Numbered from the stretch's first letter, positions 24,218-33,547 are shown. The stretch: 33,912 nt of DNA from an uncultured Clostridia bacterium (GCA_934122125.1 CAKOVW010000009.1:1-33912), one strand, 5' to 3'. Made by a program: numbers and translations. The notes: a model not told the origin generated them from the sequence alone.

Positions 24218-25024
24218 TTATAATACATCTGGTATATCTTTTCTTAGTTTTCTATATGTTATAATTGCTATAACCAATAAAATAGCTGTAATTATTAAAA
24301 AATACATAAGTCTTTTTGGTTGTTCCCAAAACCATACTTTATTTATAAAACAGTTTCTAAATCCATTTATTAAAAATGTAACAGGATTTAAGTTTAATAA
24401 TTTTTTAGCTATTCCATTTCCTAATGTATCTGGGTTCCACATAATTCCAGATAGCCAAAACAAAGCTGTTATAAATGACTTTACTAAGTTGCTATAATCT
24501 TTGCTTATTACACCCAATAATGATGAAAACAATCCCCAAAAGTTTAAGAATATAAATGCTAATAACATATAAAATGGTAATTGTAGCAAATAAATGTCTG
24601 GTGTATAGCCAAATATTCTAAATATAACGATTGTAAGATAAATTAGTATTGCATGTATAGCAAACTTTGATATATTTATAAATGTTGGTATTGTTGCTAC
24701 TGGAAATTTCATTTTTGTTACTAAATAACTGTACTTTCTAATGCAATCTGTGCCACCTGTAATCATTTCGCTAATATAAAACCAAGGTATAACTCCTGCT
24801 ATTATCCATAAGAAATATGGAAATCCATTAACATCTTTTGCTGCCCTTAGTCCTATTGAAAAAGCAAACCAATAAACAAATATTGTTACTGCAGGTTTAA
24901 TAATTGCCCACATCCAGCCTAAAGCAGCTCCTCTATATGTTTTTACTAAATCCGCTTTTGCAAGTTTAAATATTTGATTTTTATAATTAATATGATCTTT
25001 TATAATTTGTATTAATGTACTCAT
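24218..25024 (-). CDS. tagG: teichoic acid export permease TagG
   Basis: A 268-residue ABC-2 permease with about six membrane helices that pairs with TagH. The N-terminal amphipathic start and FKLAKADLVKTYRGAALGWM, WIIAGVIPWFY and LNPVTFLINGFRN are typical of polysaccharide/teichoate exporters. The ribosome site (AGGGAAG) is weak. It lies 14 bases upstream of tagH. Confidence 0.93.
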   Translation of the reverse strand: MSTLIQIIKDHINYKNQIFKLAKADLVKTYRGAALGWMWAIIKPAVTIFVYWFAFSIGLRAAKDVNGFPYFLWIIAGVIPWFYISEMITGGTDCIRKYSYLVTKMKFPVATIPTFINISKFAIHAILIYLTIVIFRIFGYTPDIYLLQLPFYMLLAFIFLNFWGLFSSLLGVISKDYSNLVKSFITALFWLSGIMWNPDTLGNGIAKKLLNLNPVTFLINGFRNCFINKVWFWEQPKRLMYFLIITAILLVIAIITYRKLRKDIPDVL

Positions 25025-25035
25025 TTTACACTTCC

Positions 25036-26091
25036 CTATATATTTTTTTCTCTCTGAATTTTTGATTTTAATTTTTCTACATCCTTTTTATTTTTATAAT
25101 CAATATTATTTCCTTTTAATTTATAAATATTTTTTCCATACATAAGCCCTATACCATGATGATAATCTTTTTTTGTACCTCCATAATATACAATATAAAC
25201 TCCGTTTTCATAAATAAAAGAACTTCTATAAATTCCTTTATTATCCCAATATTTAGTAGTTCTAGTAGGTTTCATTATAACTTCTGCTTTCTTCCATTCT
25301 ATTCCATCTTTTGAAGATGTATAGTACAAATTCATATCATTACGAGAATCCCAATTTTCATATGCTACAGCTAACATTTCATATTTTTTGCCTGTGTTAA
25401 TAACATCTATATGCCATGTTTTTACCTTGTCTGCATATGTAATGTTTATTAATTGTGGTGTTTCCCATTTTACCCCATCTTTAGATGTAGTATACTTTAA
25501 TTCATTTTTTACATCTACATACCACATTTTGTATGTTCCATTTTCAAGCAAAATTGCAGGACTTATAAAATCTTGTTTTTTTCTTGAGTTTGACATTATT
25601 GCTACTTCTTTTTTTGACCACTCTACTCCATTTGACGAATATGATTTATAGATTATTACCTTATCTTTTATATCATCTACAAATCTCCAATAACATTCCA
25701 TTCTATTCAAATCACTATTATATACAATATGTGAATCAGAATTATACAATTTAGTTTTTTTCTTTATTTTAGGTTCATCTATTGGATTTTTCAATCCTTG
25801 TGGTGTTTCCCATGTTATTAAATCATTACTAGCAGCAATACAAGGATTTTCCTTTGTGTCATCTCCTTGTGGATATGGAGTATATGACATCCAATACTTA
25901 TATCCATTCCACTTATCGTTAAAGTTTATTACTTTTGGGTGATATGCTTCGTTATCTCCATATGGACCAACAATTTCCAATTTGTTTTGTGAATTATAAT
26001 CTTTCTGTTCTGGCGGTATAAAACATGCCGCAAATACAAGTATTGCCACAACAGCTATTAAATATTTTTTTATTTTGTTTTTTTCTTTCAT
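25036..26091 (-). CDS. secreted beta-propeller protein, GH43/GH32-like
   Basis: A 351-residue exported protein. A hydrophobic segment (KKYLIAVVAILVFAACFIPP) is followed by a repeating Trp/Tyr-rich pattern (WMSYTPYP, SNDLITWETP, SSNGVEWSKKE, SKDGVKWETP, SKDGIEWKKAE). Four to five blades are expected of a five-bladed beta-propeller like GH43/GH32 enzymes or their lectin-like relatives. FAAC might be a lipobox. The first ATG (26115) lies upstream of the predicted transcript start; the ATG at 26091 has AAAAGGAG and is chosen. As first gene of the teichoic acid block it may trim or bind the wall polymer; substrate unknown. Confidence 0.72.
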   Translation of the reverse strand: MKEKNKIKKYLIAVVAILVFAACFIPPEQKDYNSQNKLEIVGPYGDNEAYHPKVINFNDKWNGYKYWMSYTPYPQGDDTKENPCIAASNDLITWETPQGLKNPIDEPKIKKKTKLYNSDSHIVYNSDLNRMECYWRFVDDIKDKVIIYKSYSSNGVEWSKKEVAIMSNSRKKQDFISPAILLENGTYKMWYVDVKNELKYTTSKDGVKWETPQLINITYADKVKTWHIDVINTGKKYEMLAVAYENWDSRNDMNLYYTSSKDGIEWKKAEVIMKPTRTTKYWDNKGIYRSSFIYENGVYIVYYGGTKKDYHHGIGLMYGKNIYKLKGNNIDYKNKKDVEKLKSKIQREKNI

Positions 26092-26115
26092 TTTTAATCT
26101 CCTTTTCTTTTTCAT

Positions 26116-26144
26116 ACTATATCACAAAATGATTTTTTTCTCAA
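26116..26144 (-). promoter_or_regulatory. promoter of the teichoic acid block
   Basis: On the minus strand TTGAGA (complement of 26139-26144), exactly 17 bases, then TATAGT (complement of 26116-26121) with an upstream TG extended -10. The start site near 26109 suits the ATG at 26091 and rules out the one at 26115. Confidence 0.72.
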
Positions 26145-26223
26145 TAAAAATGCTGATTTTATTGCATATTTTTATAAAAAATTGACAGAATAACAAGTGA
26201 AAATTTAATTTTAGGAGTCTATT

Positions 26224-26847
26224 ATGAAAAAATATATTTTTCCAGTAATTTTGTTGGTCATTGTTATAGCACTTATAGCTTATTTTTATTTTAATGATGA
26301 GATAGATTATTCTACTAATAGGATGAGTGTTGACGTTCAAAACAGCACCACTCTAAATAATACTGTTCCAAGTAAGCCTGTAATTACAGAAGAAGAAATT
26401 TCTAGCTTTTCTACTAAAATTATAGACAAAGATGACAATCGTGATACTAATATGAAACTCACTTGTGATGAAATAAATGATACTGTTATAAAAAATGGAG
26501 AGGAATTTTCATTTAATAAAATTGCAGGTAACCCCACTCCTGATAGAGGATACAAGGAAGCTGGAATTATTGTAAAGGGCAAATTGGAAAAAGGTTATGG
26601 AGGAGGCAATTGCCAAGTAAGTACTACCATTTACAATGCTGTAAACAAAATTAAGGATATTGAAGTTACAGAAAGGCATGAACATGGCGTAGAACTTGGG
26701 TATATAAAAAAAGGTAAAGATTCAACTGTTGTTTACGATGATTTAGACTTAAAATTTAAAAACAATACAGGTTATGACATTAAAATTTATGCCTCAACTA
26801 CTGATTCAGAAGTAACTGTTAAAATAATAAAAATTAATAAATCTTAA
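26224..26847 (+). CDS. VanW-like membrane-anchored protein
   Basis: A 207-residue protein with an N-terminal anchor (about 4-22) and a VanW domain: NGEEFSFNKIAGNPTPDRGY, GYGGGNCQVSTTIYNAV and ERHEHGVELGYIKKGKD. VanW-type domains occur in vancomycin-resistance clusters and in many clostridial wall proteins, but their activity is unknown. AGGAG lies seven bases before the ATG. It shares the intergenic region with the divergent teichoic acid block and ends at its own terminator. Confidence 0.88.
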   Translation: MKKYIFPVILLVIVIALIAYFYFNDEIDYSTNRMSVDVQNSTTLNNTVPSKPVITEEEISSFSTKIIDKDDNRDTNMKLTCDEINDTVIKNGEEFSFNKIAGNPTPDRGYKEAGIIVKGKLEKGYGGGNCQVSTTIYNAVNKIKDIEVTERHEHGVELGYIKKGKDSTVVYDDLDLKFKNNTGYDIKIYASTTDSEVTVKIIKINKS

Positions 26848-26854
26848 AAAATTT

Positions 26855-26895
26855 AATACATCTAAAATATTAAATAATAATATTTTAGATGTATT
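26855..26895 (+). terminator. terminator after vanW-like gene
   Basis: An 18-bp perfect stem (26855-26872 with 26878-26895) and a 5-base AATAA loop are followed by TTTTTA. It is AT-rich but long and lies 7 bases after the stop. Confidence 0.85.
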
Positions 26896-26958
26896 TTTTA
26901 TCATAAAACTGTTTTTATAAAAATACAATTTATTAACTAGTCTTAGGGAGGTCATATT

Positions 26959-28188
26959 ATGCTTAAATATATAAAATTTAGTGCGGTTCTTCTTATTATA
27001 ATTTTTTTACTTCCTTGTGTTTGTATTGCAAGTGATACTGTATATACTTGGTCTAATAGTGCTAAGCCATTAAAAGAAACAATACCAACAGGTGCTACTG
27101 CTGTTACAAGTTTAAATTTAAATGTAGGTAGTGCTATTTTAATTGAGCAAAATTCAGGGCAAGTTTTATACAATCAAAACATGCATGAGAAATTAAGACC
27201 TGCAAGTGTAACAAAGGTAATGACCATTTTGCTTATTATGGAAGCTATTGACTCTGGAAAACTTTCGTATACTGATAAAATTCCATGCAGTGAAAAAGCT
27301 GCTGGGATGGGCGGTTCTCAAATTTGGTTAGATGTTAGAGAAGAATTAACAGTTGATGAAATGTTAAAAGCTATTTGCGTTGTTTCTGCTAATGATTGTA
27401 CTGTAGCTATGGCTGAATACTTGGCTGGTAGTGAAGAGGCTTTTGTTGATAAAATGAACTCAAAAGCTAAAGAATTGGGTATGAATGATACAACTTTTAA
27501 AAATTGTCATGGTATTGACGAAGATGGTCATGTAACTTCTGCATATGATATTGCTTTGATGTCTAGAGAATTACTTACAAAGCATCCTGCAATTACTAAG
27601 TATACAACAATTTATATGGATAGTTTAAGAGATGGTAAATCTTCTTTAGTAAATACCAATAAATTGATTAGAAATTATAAAGGTGCTACTGGATTAAAAA
27701 CTGGTTCTACTTCTGTTGCTTTATATAATTTATCTGCAAGTGCTACTAGAAATGACTTATCCTTAATAGCAGTTATTATGAAAGCTCCTACTAGTCCTAT
27801 TCGTTTTTCCGAAGCTCAAAAGCTATTAGATTACGGATTTAATAATTTCGAGTACAAAAAACTAGCAAATGCAAATGACATAGTAAAACAAGTAATAGTC
27901 GAAAAAGGCGTTGAGGACAGTGTTAATGCGATAATTGAAAATGATAGCGGAGTTTTAATACAAAAAGGCCAAAGTAAAGATATTACACAATCAATTCAAC
28001 TTACGGATACTGTAAATGCGCCTATTCAAGCTGGTCAGGTTTTAGGAAATATTACATATACATTAAATGGTAATGAAATAGGAAAAGTAAATGTTGTTGC
28101 CGAAAAGTCCGTTGCAAAAAATACTGCTTTTAATGTTATTGAACATGTAGTTTTCAATTGGCTTTCGCTATTTAGATATTCTAAATAA
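26959..28188 (+). CDS. dacF: D-alanyl-D-alanine carboxypeptidase (DacF/PBP5 type)
   Basis: A low-molecular-weight penicillin-binding protein that removes the terminal D-Ala of peptidoglycan stems. The signal peptide is about residues 1-25. Serine-peptidase S11 motifs are SxxK at 83-86 (PASVTKVMT), SxN at 143-145 (SANDC) and KTG at 247-249. A C-terminal PBP5_C-like beta domain and a terminal amphipathic segment (VVFNWLSLFRYS) follow. 409 residues is normal. GGGAGG precedes the ATG. It lies directly upstream of ylbJ, suggesting but not proving a sporulation role like B. subtilis dacF. Confidence 0.92.
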   Translation: MLKYIKFSAVLLIIIFLLPCVCIASDTVYTWSNSAKPLKETIPTGATAVTSLNLNVGSAILIEQNSGQVLYNQNMHEKLRPASVTKVMTILLIMEAIDSGKLSYTDKIPCSEKAAGMGGSQIWLDVREELTVDEMLKAICVVSANDCTVAMAEYLAGSEEAFVDKMNSKAKELGMNDTTFKNCHGIDEDGHVTSAYDIALMSRELLTKHPAITKYTTIYMDSLRDGKSSLVNTNKLIRNYKGATGLKTGSTSVALYNLSASATRNDLSLIAVIMKAPTSPIRFSEAQKLLDYGFNNFEYKKLANANDIVKQVIVEKGVEDSVNAIIENDSGVLIQKGQSKDITQSIQLTDTVNAPIQAGQVLGNITYTLNGNEIGKVNVVAEKSVAKNTAFNVIEHVVFNWLSLFRYSK

Positions 28189-28239
28189 TTATTTAACATT
28201 ACATATTATAAAGTATTACATTTTTAGGAGAAAGCATTT

Positions 28240-29331
28240 ATGCAATCAATATCTATTCCAATTGAAAACAAGAGAAAAAGTAAAGTTAAAATTTTGGTAT
28301 GCTCAGTTAAGAAAAATGGATTTGCAATTATTTTTTGCTTATTTTGCATCGGCCTAGTTTTATTTTCCAAAACCAACTTAGCAGCCGCTAAAAACGGACT
28401 AATTTTATGGGCAACCGCCGTTGTTCCATCTTTATTTCCGTTTTTTGTATCAACAGAATTATTAAGTTATACAAATGTTATAAAATATTTAGGTAAATGG
28501 CTAACTCCTATAATGAGGCCTTTATTTAATGTTCCCGGAGAAGGTGCTTTTGCATTTTTAATGGGTCTTATTAGTGGTTATCCTGTTGGTGCTAAAATTG
28601 TTTCCAACTTCATGGAACAAGGTATTGTAACCAAAGACGAAGCCGAAAGGCTACTTGCTTTTACTAATAACTCCGGTCCTTTATTTATCATTGGTACTGT
28701 TGGTATTACATTATTTGGAAGCACAACTATTGGATTACTTTTATTTGTTACTCATATTCTCGCCTGTATTACTGTTGGAATTACCCTACGTTTTCTAAGC
28801 TCAAAAAGTACTATATCAGTCAACAATTCATATGCTATCACTTCAAATTCTCAAAATGTTACTTTCTCTACTCTTGGAGAAGTATTAGGAAAAAGCATTA
28901 CCAATTCAATTTCAACAATTCTAATGATTGGTGGATTTGTAGTTATATTTTCAGTAATTATATCTATATTAAATCAAAGTGGTATCTTAGATAGCTTAGT
29001 TTCAATCATTTCGCCTCTTCTAAATAATATAGGTTTACAAAGCAATTTACTAAAACCTATTTTATCAGGAATTGTGGAATTAACTAACGGAGTTAATTTA
29101 GTAGCCAATACACATATAAAATCAATTTCATTAAATATTATTGCAGTTAGCTTTTTATTGGGATTTGGTGGTTTTTCGGTACTATTGCAAGTTCTTAGCA
29201 TTATTAGCAAAAATGGCCTTTCTATTAAAAAATATGCTGTTGGCAAGTTGCTTCAGGGAATATTTGCTGCTATTTACACATATATTGCAATATGTATAAT
29301 CCCATCTTTGCAATTAAATTTACCATTGTGA
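28240..29331 (+). CDS. ylbJ: sporulation integral membrane protein YlbJ
   Basis: A 363-residue polytopic membrane protein with about eight helices, needed for spore cortex formation in B. subtilis. It has two nucleoside-recognition (Gate) halves: NGLILWATAVVPSLFPFFV with SGYPVGAKIVSNF, and later SILMIGGFVVIFSVI with GIVELTNGVNL. AGGAG precedes the ATG. Its presence indicates an endospore-forming ancestry. Confidence 0.9.
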   Translation: MQSISIPIENKRKSKVKILVCSVKKNGFAIIFCLFCIGLVLFSKTNLAAAKNGLILWATAVVPSLFPFFVSTELLSYTNVIKYLGKWLTPIMRPLFNVPGEGAFAFLMGLISGYPVGAKIVSNFMEQGIVTKDEAERLLAFTNNSGPLFIIGTVGITLFGSTTIGLLLFVTHILACITVGITLRFLSSKSTISVNNSYAITSNSQNVTFSTLGEVLGKSITNSISTILMIGGFVVIFSVIISILNQSGILDSLVSIISPLLNNIGLQSNLLKPILSGIVELTNGVNLVANTHIKSISLNIIAVSFLLGFGGFSVLLQVLSIISKNGLSIKKYAVGKLLQGIFAAIYTYIAICIIPSLQLNLPL

Positions 29332-29345
29332 AAGGAGTTTTTATT

Positions 29346-29564
29346 ATGGATAAAAATGAACCAAATTTTAATTTTCCACCTTATATGAATTACGATATTG
29401 GTTGTGATCCAATTATGGGGGACCCTAATGCTTTTAACCCATGTATGCAATATGAACAGGCATATATGTATTACAGGTACATGACACAACAAATTGAATA
29501 TAAAATAAAATGTAAAGAATATGAAAAGTTATGCAATTCTAGGTCTGAAAGAAAAATTGAATAG
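29346..29564 (+). CDS. small Met/Tyr/Cys-rich protein after ylbJ
   Basis: A 72-residue protein of unknown function. It is rich in Asn, Pro, Met and Tyr (FPPYMNYDIGCDPIMGDP, CMQYEQAYMYYRYM) with a basic Cys-containing tail. AAAGGAG (29331-29337) is eight bases before the ATG. Composition and position downstream of ylbJ hint at a spore-coat-type protein, but this is inference. Confidence 0.65.
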   Translation: MDKNEPNFNFPPYMNYDIGCDPIMGDPNAFNPCMQYEQAYMYYRYMTQQIEYKIKCKEYEKLCNSRSERKIE

Positions 29565-29573
29565 TCAAAAATA

Positions 29574-29600
29574 AGGGTAGATATTTAAATTATCTACCCT
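29574..29600. terminator. bidirectional terminator between ylbJ and exporter operons
   Basis: A 10-bp stem, AGGGTAGATA (29574-29583) with TATCTACCCT (29591-29600), and a 7-base loop. The minus-strand side is followed by TTATTTTTG, the plus-strand side by a poorer ATGTTTTG. It separates convergent operons. Confidence 0.8.
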
Positions 29601-29614
29601 ATGTTTTGCTATAT

Positions 29615-30763
29615 TTAACTTATTACTTGTTTTTTCTTACTTATATAATTTGTTATAATAATAAACACAATACTAAAAGCTAGAACTATAGCTCCATTAA
29701 TCAACAAAGGTTTTAATGTTTCAAAATTAAACAATTCCATTTTGTTTATCAATTCATTATTAGAAACAAAGTAATATGCAGGCAATATTTTAGCTATTTT
29801 AACTACATACTCTGGCATATACTCAAATGGTACAAAACATCCACATAGGAATGATGAGCCTATTGCAACAACATTTACTATTCCTCCTATTGCATTTCTA
29901 TTTTGAGTAATATTTCCAATTAAAAATCCTATTGTAAGACTGCATATAGCATATATTAAAGAATTGATAATATACGCAAGTCCATTTAGACTTATCATTA
30001 ATTCTTTAAATAGTAGGAAACTTAATATCATATATAATAACCACATTGCAAATATAACAATAGTATTTGACAATAGCACTATTCTATTATATTTTCTTAA
30101 ATTATAGCTACTAACAATTGTCCTTTTACTAACGTTCTTTTCTTTTAAACTTGATAAAATCATACTAATGCAATATACACACCCTGCTAAAAATGCATAA
30201 TTCAAGAAATTAAAATATCTTGTTGCCAAATTTAGTTTTGATGTATCTAAACTTGTTTTTAGCTCAACTTCTGTATTGATTTCAGTTGCTTTATTAATTT
30301 TATCAACTAATTCTTCACCTTTATAATAGTCTTTATAAATAAGTGCAGTTTTTATATATTTTTCTACTAGCATTTCGCTGTAAGATGAATTTTCATCTCC
30401 ACTTGATTTATATTCAAGTGTTGACTTCTTCCCATCTAATATATCTTGACCAAAATTTTCTGGTATATATACCACATAATTAACAGCTCTATAAAATATA
30501 GCGTCATTTATTGCTTCTTCATCATTTATGTCTATATTCATTATATTTGCATGTTTGGTAATGTATTCTACAAAGTTCTTAGTTATATAGTTTTCATCAT
30601 CTTTATTAACAATAAGCATATCTGGCTTTGTTTCTTCAAAACTCTTTGTATCGTTTTCTGCTGTCTGATTAAGTGCTGTTATTGAGATAAGCATTACAGT
30701 ATATAATATTAACATTCCTTTTAGCTTATTCAATATTTTCAGAATTGTTTTAAATACTGTCAT
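29615..30763 (-). CDS. ABC-2 type permease (second)
   Basis: A 382-residue membrane protein. One N-terminal helix, a large extracytoplasmic domain of about 150 residues, then five to six helices (YAFLAGCVYCISMILSSL, IVIFAMWLLYMILSFLL, AIGSSFLCGCFVPFEYMP). This is the ABC2_membrane_3 architecture of drug or lipid exporters. It overlaps the preceding permease gene by 14 bases. The two permeases probably form a heterodimer with the ATPase upstream. Substrate unknown. Confidence 0.85.
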   Translation of the reverse strand: MTVFKTILKILNKLKGMLILYTVMLISITALNQTAENDTKSFEETKPDMLIVNKDDENYITKNFVEYITKHANIMNIDINDEEAINDAIFYRAVNYVVYIPENFGQDILDGKKSTLEYKSSGDENSSYSEMLVEKYIKTALIYKDYYKGEELVDKINKATEINTEVELKTSLDTSKLNLATRYFNFLNYAFLAGCVYCISMILSSLKEKNVSKRTIVSSYNLRKYNRIVLLSNTIVIFAMWLLYMILSFLLFKELMISLNGLAYIINSLIYAICSLTIGFLIGNITQNRNAIGGIVNVVAIGSSFLCGCFVPFEYMPEYVVKIAKILPAYYFVSNNELINKMELFNFETLKPLLINGAIVLAFSIVFIIITNYISKKKQVIS

Positions 30764-31931
30764 ACTTTTCCCTCCTTAATACTATAAAAGAAATAATTAA
30801 GCAAATTGCAACAAATATTAATAAACTAATAACGTTGCCCCAATATCTATCTAATGTATCATAATAATATAGTGAATAAAATGCGTCAGTTATTAAATTG
30901 TTTGGATTAATTCGGTTTATAAGTGGAGCATTTTTATCTATAATATATTTTAATGAAACACCTGTCATTCCAGATAATACTGATAAGAGCATTGTTATTG
31001 CAATTGTTACTCCAGTTTTTGCCCCCTCACTAACTTTAAAGCAAGATGCAATTAAAACTCCTAGTGAAATACCTGCTAAATCTCCTATCAAAGTTAATAT
31101 TGTAACTAATAAATAATTTTCTCCAAAGTTAACTTTTAATACAAAGAATAAAAATACTAGTAATAATGCAATTCCAACTAAGCTGACTATATAAGCTCCA
31201 ATTAAAGAACTTAATACTATAACACTTTTTTTAGTTGGAGAAACAGCAATTCTTTTTCCTTTATTGCTCATATTAGCCAAACAACCATTTATTGCAGTTA
31301 ATCCTAACATTCCTGCATACATACAAGCCATTGCAATCAAAGTATAATATTCTATAGTCATATAACTTAAATTTGAGTTTGATATATTCTTCAAATTTAC
31401 TTCTTCATTATTAATTTTATCTAAAATGTTATTAACTATTGCTTCAACATTAAAGTTAATATTTCCATTTGCTATTTCCTTTTGAACTTCTTTTTCTGTC
31501 AAATCATTTAAAATTGTTTTTGTTTGTTCTATTTCCTCTACCACAAGTTTCATTATTGTTTGATATGTACCTGTGTTTTTTACCACTATTTTAGGCATAT
31601 CATTTTCAAACAAAAAATACCCCTCTATGTCTAAATCATCAAGCATTTTATCTGCTTCTTCTATGTTCACATATTTTATATTAAATAGCCTATCAGCATT
31701 GTTCTCATCTGATAACTTTTTTAATATTTCTTTGTATACATCTTGACTCTCAAACTTTTCATTATCAACTACTGCTATATCAAAAACTTTAAGCATTTCA
31801 TCGTTTTCTATGTTTGAAAAAGCCATATTAAACAATATTCCTAATATTATTGGAAAAGCAAATGTCCAAAATATTAATATCTTATTTTTAAATAATGATA
31901 TAATTGTATATTTTAAATTATGAATAAACAT
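30750..31931 (-). CDS. ABC-2 type permease (first)
   Basis: A 393-residue partner permease with the same plan: helix at about 15-38, an acidic external domain (about 40-190), then six helices (YTLIAMACMYAGMLGL, LIGAYIVSLVGIALLLVFLF, TIAITMLLSVLSGMTGVSL). Its ATG shares one base with the stop of the ATPase gene (TAATG), so translation is coupled. Confidence 0.87.
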   Translation of the reverse strand: MFIHNLKYTIISLFKNKILIFWTFAFPIILGILFNMAFSNIENDEMLKVFDIAVVDNEKFESQDVYKEILKKLSDENNADRLFNIKYVNIEEADKMLDDLDIEGYFLFENDMPKIVVKNTGTYQTIMKLVVEEIEQTKTILNDLTEKEVQKEIANGNINFNVEAIVNNILDKINNEEVNLKNISNSNLSYMTIEYYTLIAMACMYAGMLGLTAINGCLANMSNKGKRIAVSPTKKSVIVLSSLIGAYIVSLVGIALLLVFLFFVLKVNFGENYLLVTILTLIGDLAGISLGVLIASCFKVSEGAKTGVTIAITMLLSVLSGMTGVSLKYIIDKNAPLINRINPNNLITDAFYSLYYYDTLDRYWGNVISLLIFVAICLIISFIVLRREKYDSI

Positions 31932-32692
31932 TAGTCCCTTAATTCCTTTCCTGTAAGTTTTAAAAATACATCATTTAAAGTTGGTCCAACTCTCTCAATT
32001 TTTTCTTCTATATTTGCTTGTTTCTTTAGTTCTTCACTTGTTCCTTCAGCAATTATTTTTCCTTTATCCAAAATTATAATTCTATCGCAAAGTATCTCAA
32101 CCTCTTCCATATAGTGAGTTGTATAAACAATAGTTGCTCCATTATCTCTTAGTTTTTTTATTCCTTCTAGTATGCTATTTCTACTTTGAGGGTCTACTGC
32201 AACTGTTGGCTCATCCAAAAATATTATTGTTGGTTTATGTGCTATGCCACATGCAATATTTAATCTTCTTAATAATCCTCCTGATAACTGCTTTGGCAAA
32301 TATTTTTTAAATTCTCCTAAACCTACTAATTCTATTGCCTCTTCAACATATTTGTGTCTAGTTTCTTTATCTTCTATATACAATCCACAAAAATAATTAA
32401 TATTGTCATATACATCTAACTCATTAAATACTGCAACATCTTGAAAAATTACACCTATTTTCGATTTTATATCATAAGCATTTGGTTTCATTTCCTTTCC
32501 AAATATTTTTATACTTCCATTTTGATATTTTAGTAATGCTAATATTGAGTTTATTGTTGTACTTTTACCTGACCCATTAGGTCCTAATAATCCTAAAATT
32601 TCTCCTTTGTATACATCAAAAGACAAATTATCAATTGCTTTTTTTCCTTTATATTCTTTTGTTAAATTTTTAACCTCTATTACCTTTTCCAT
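31931..32692 (-). CDS. ABC transporter ATPase (drug/lantibiotic-export type)
   Basis: A 253-residue ABC ATPase with Walker A GPNGSGKST, signature LSGGLLRRLNIA, Walker B TIIFLDEPTVAVDPQ and H-loop TTHYMEE. It matches the DrrA/CcmA-like group that powers ABC-2 exporters. It sits between the TetR regulator and the two permeases, one operon of four genes. Confidence 0.93.
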   Translation of the reverse strand: MEKVIEVKNLTKEYKGKKAIDNLSFDVYKGEILGLLGPNGSGKSTTINSILALLKYQNGSIKIFGKEMKPNAYDIKSKIGVIFQDVAVFNELDVYDNINYFCGLYIEDKETRHKYVEEAIELVGLGEFKKYLPKQLSGGLLRRLNIACGIAHKPTIIFLDEPTVAVDPQSRNSILEGIKKLRDNGATIVYTTHYMEEVEILCDRIIILDKGKIIAEGTSEELKKQANIEEKIERVGPTLNDVFLKLTGKELRD

Positions 32693-32704
32693 AAAAACCT
32701 CCTA

Positions 32705-33307
32705 CTAAAATTTACTTTTTTTATTTAATACCCATTTATTATCTGGTTTTTCTTCTAACAACATTAATGCCTGGAATTCATATGATAGTAACTGTTGTAC
32801 TTGAGCATCAGTTAATACAACTGTATTGTTTGCAACTAAAGTTGCAATTCCATGGCAAAAAATCCACATTTTGGTATGAAACTGTTTTATATCATCTTCA
32901 TTTAAATTTGTACTTATTTTTATTAGCTTCTCAATTTCTTTATATTCTTCTCCTATTTTCGTAGCAAAAGCACTTGGTCTTAGTCCCACATCATTCATAA
33001 ACAATGTTTGAAATAGCTTTTTTTCTTTTTTAGCAAAACGTATATAATTTATTCCAACCTGCTTGTATTTAGGCATATCATCATTCATATTATCTAACAA
33101 AAATTTATAAAAATATTTTTCTACTTTTACATACAATTCTTTTTTTAATTCTTCTACATTTTTAAATTGATAATATATTGGTCTAATTGAACAGTTTAAC
33201 TTATTAGCTAATTCTCTATTACTTAATTTTTCTATACCATCTTTTTTTACAATTTCAAATGCAGTATCTAATATCATGTCTTTTGAAATCTTAATTTTTG
33301 TAGGCAT
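32705..33307 (-). CDS. TetR-family regulator of exporter operon
   Basis: A 200-residue regulator. The N-terminal helix-turn-helix (LSNRELANKLNCSIRPIYYQFKN, about 25-50) is TetR-type. The C-terminal part (FMNDVGLRPSAF, MWIFCHGIATLVANNTV) resembles the WHG/TetR_C_33 ligand domain. AAAGGAGG precedes the ATG. It is the first gene of the exporter operon and very likely represses it through the inverted repeat just upstream. Confidence 0.88.
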   Translation of the reverse strand: MPTKIKISKDMILDTAFEIVKKDGIEKLSNRELANKLNCSIRPIYYQFKNVEELKKELYVKVEKYFYKFLLDNMNDDMPKYKQVGINYIRFAKKEKKLFQTLFMNDVGLRPSAFATKIGEEYKEIEKLIKISTNLNEDDIKQFHTKMWIFCHGIATLVANNTVVLTDAQVQQLLSYEFQALMLLEEKPDNKWVLNKKSKF

Positions 33308-33335
33308 TTTTGCACCTCCTTTTTTGTATCTTATG

Positions 33336-33359
33336 ATATTGTATTATATGATACAATAT
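33336..33359. promoter_or_regulatory. TetR operator over -10 of exporter operon
   Basis: ATATTGTAT (33336-33344), six bases, ATACAATAT (33351-33359). The minus-strand TATAAT (complement of 33343-33348) lies inside it, so a bound dimer would block RNA polymerase. The -35 is poor. Confidence 0.75.
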
Positions 33360-33409
33360 TTGTATATACTTTTTTTAAAATTTTTTTATTTAATTTTTAA
33401 TGCACAAAA

Positions 33410-33452
33410 AACTGCGCAAATTCAAAATTTAAATTTTTGAATTTACGCAGTT
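33410..33452 (-). terminator. terminator downstream of FGE-like gene
   Basis: A long stem: AACTGCG plus AAATTCAAAA on the left pairs with TTTTGAATTT and CGCAGTT on the right, with one C-A mismatch and a 7-base loop. It is followed on the minus strand by TTTTTTG. It terminates the gene at 33548 before the TetR operon promoter. Confidence 0.75.
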
Positions 33453-33457
33453 AGATT

Positions 33458-33490
33458 TTAACACTCTTGATGCGCTAAAGTATGTGTTAA
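33458..33490. repeat. short inverted repeat
   Basis: TTAACAC (33458-33464) and GTGTTAA (33484-33490), 19 bases apart, lie between the hairpin after the FGE-like gene and its terminator. Function unknown. Confidence 0.4.
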
Positions 33491-33527
33491 ATACCTTAGT
33501 GCTACCATCATATTATTTTTATTTTCT

Positions 33528-33544
33528 CTGGTTCATCGAACCAG
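33528..33544. promoter_or_regulatory. hairpin three bases after FGE-like stop (DGR-type cruciform candidate)
   Basis: CTGGTTC-ATC-GAACCAG, a 7-bp perfect stem with a 3-base loop, GC-rich for this genome and without a T-run. DGR variable regions are followed by just such a short hairpin that promotes retrohoming. No other role is apparent. Confidence 0.6.
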
Positions 33545-33547
33545 TGG

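Noticed and set aside
26182..26209. TTGACA-16-TTTAAT promoter for the vanW-like gene
   Set aside because: Transcription would start within the ribosome site (26213-26217), leaving no usable leader.
28189..28239. SigE-type promoter before ylbJ
   Set aside because: ACATATT and CATTTTTA resemble the boxes, but the spacing is wrong and the region is too AT-rich to call.
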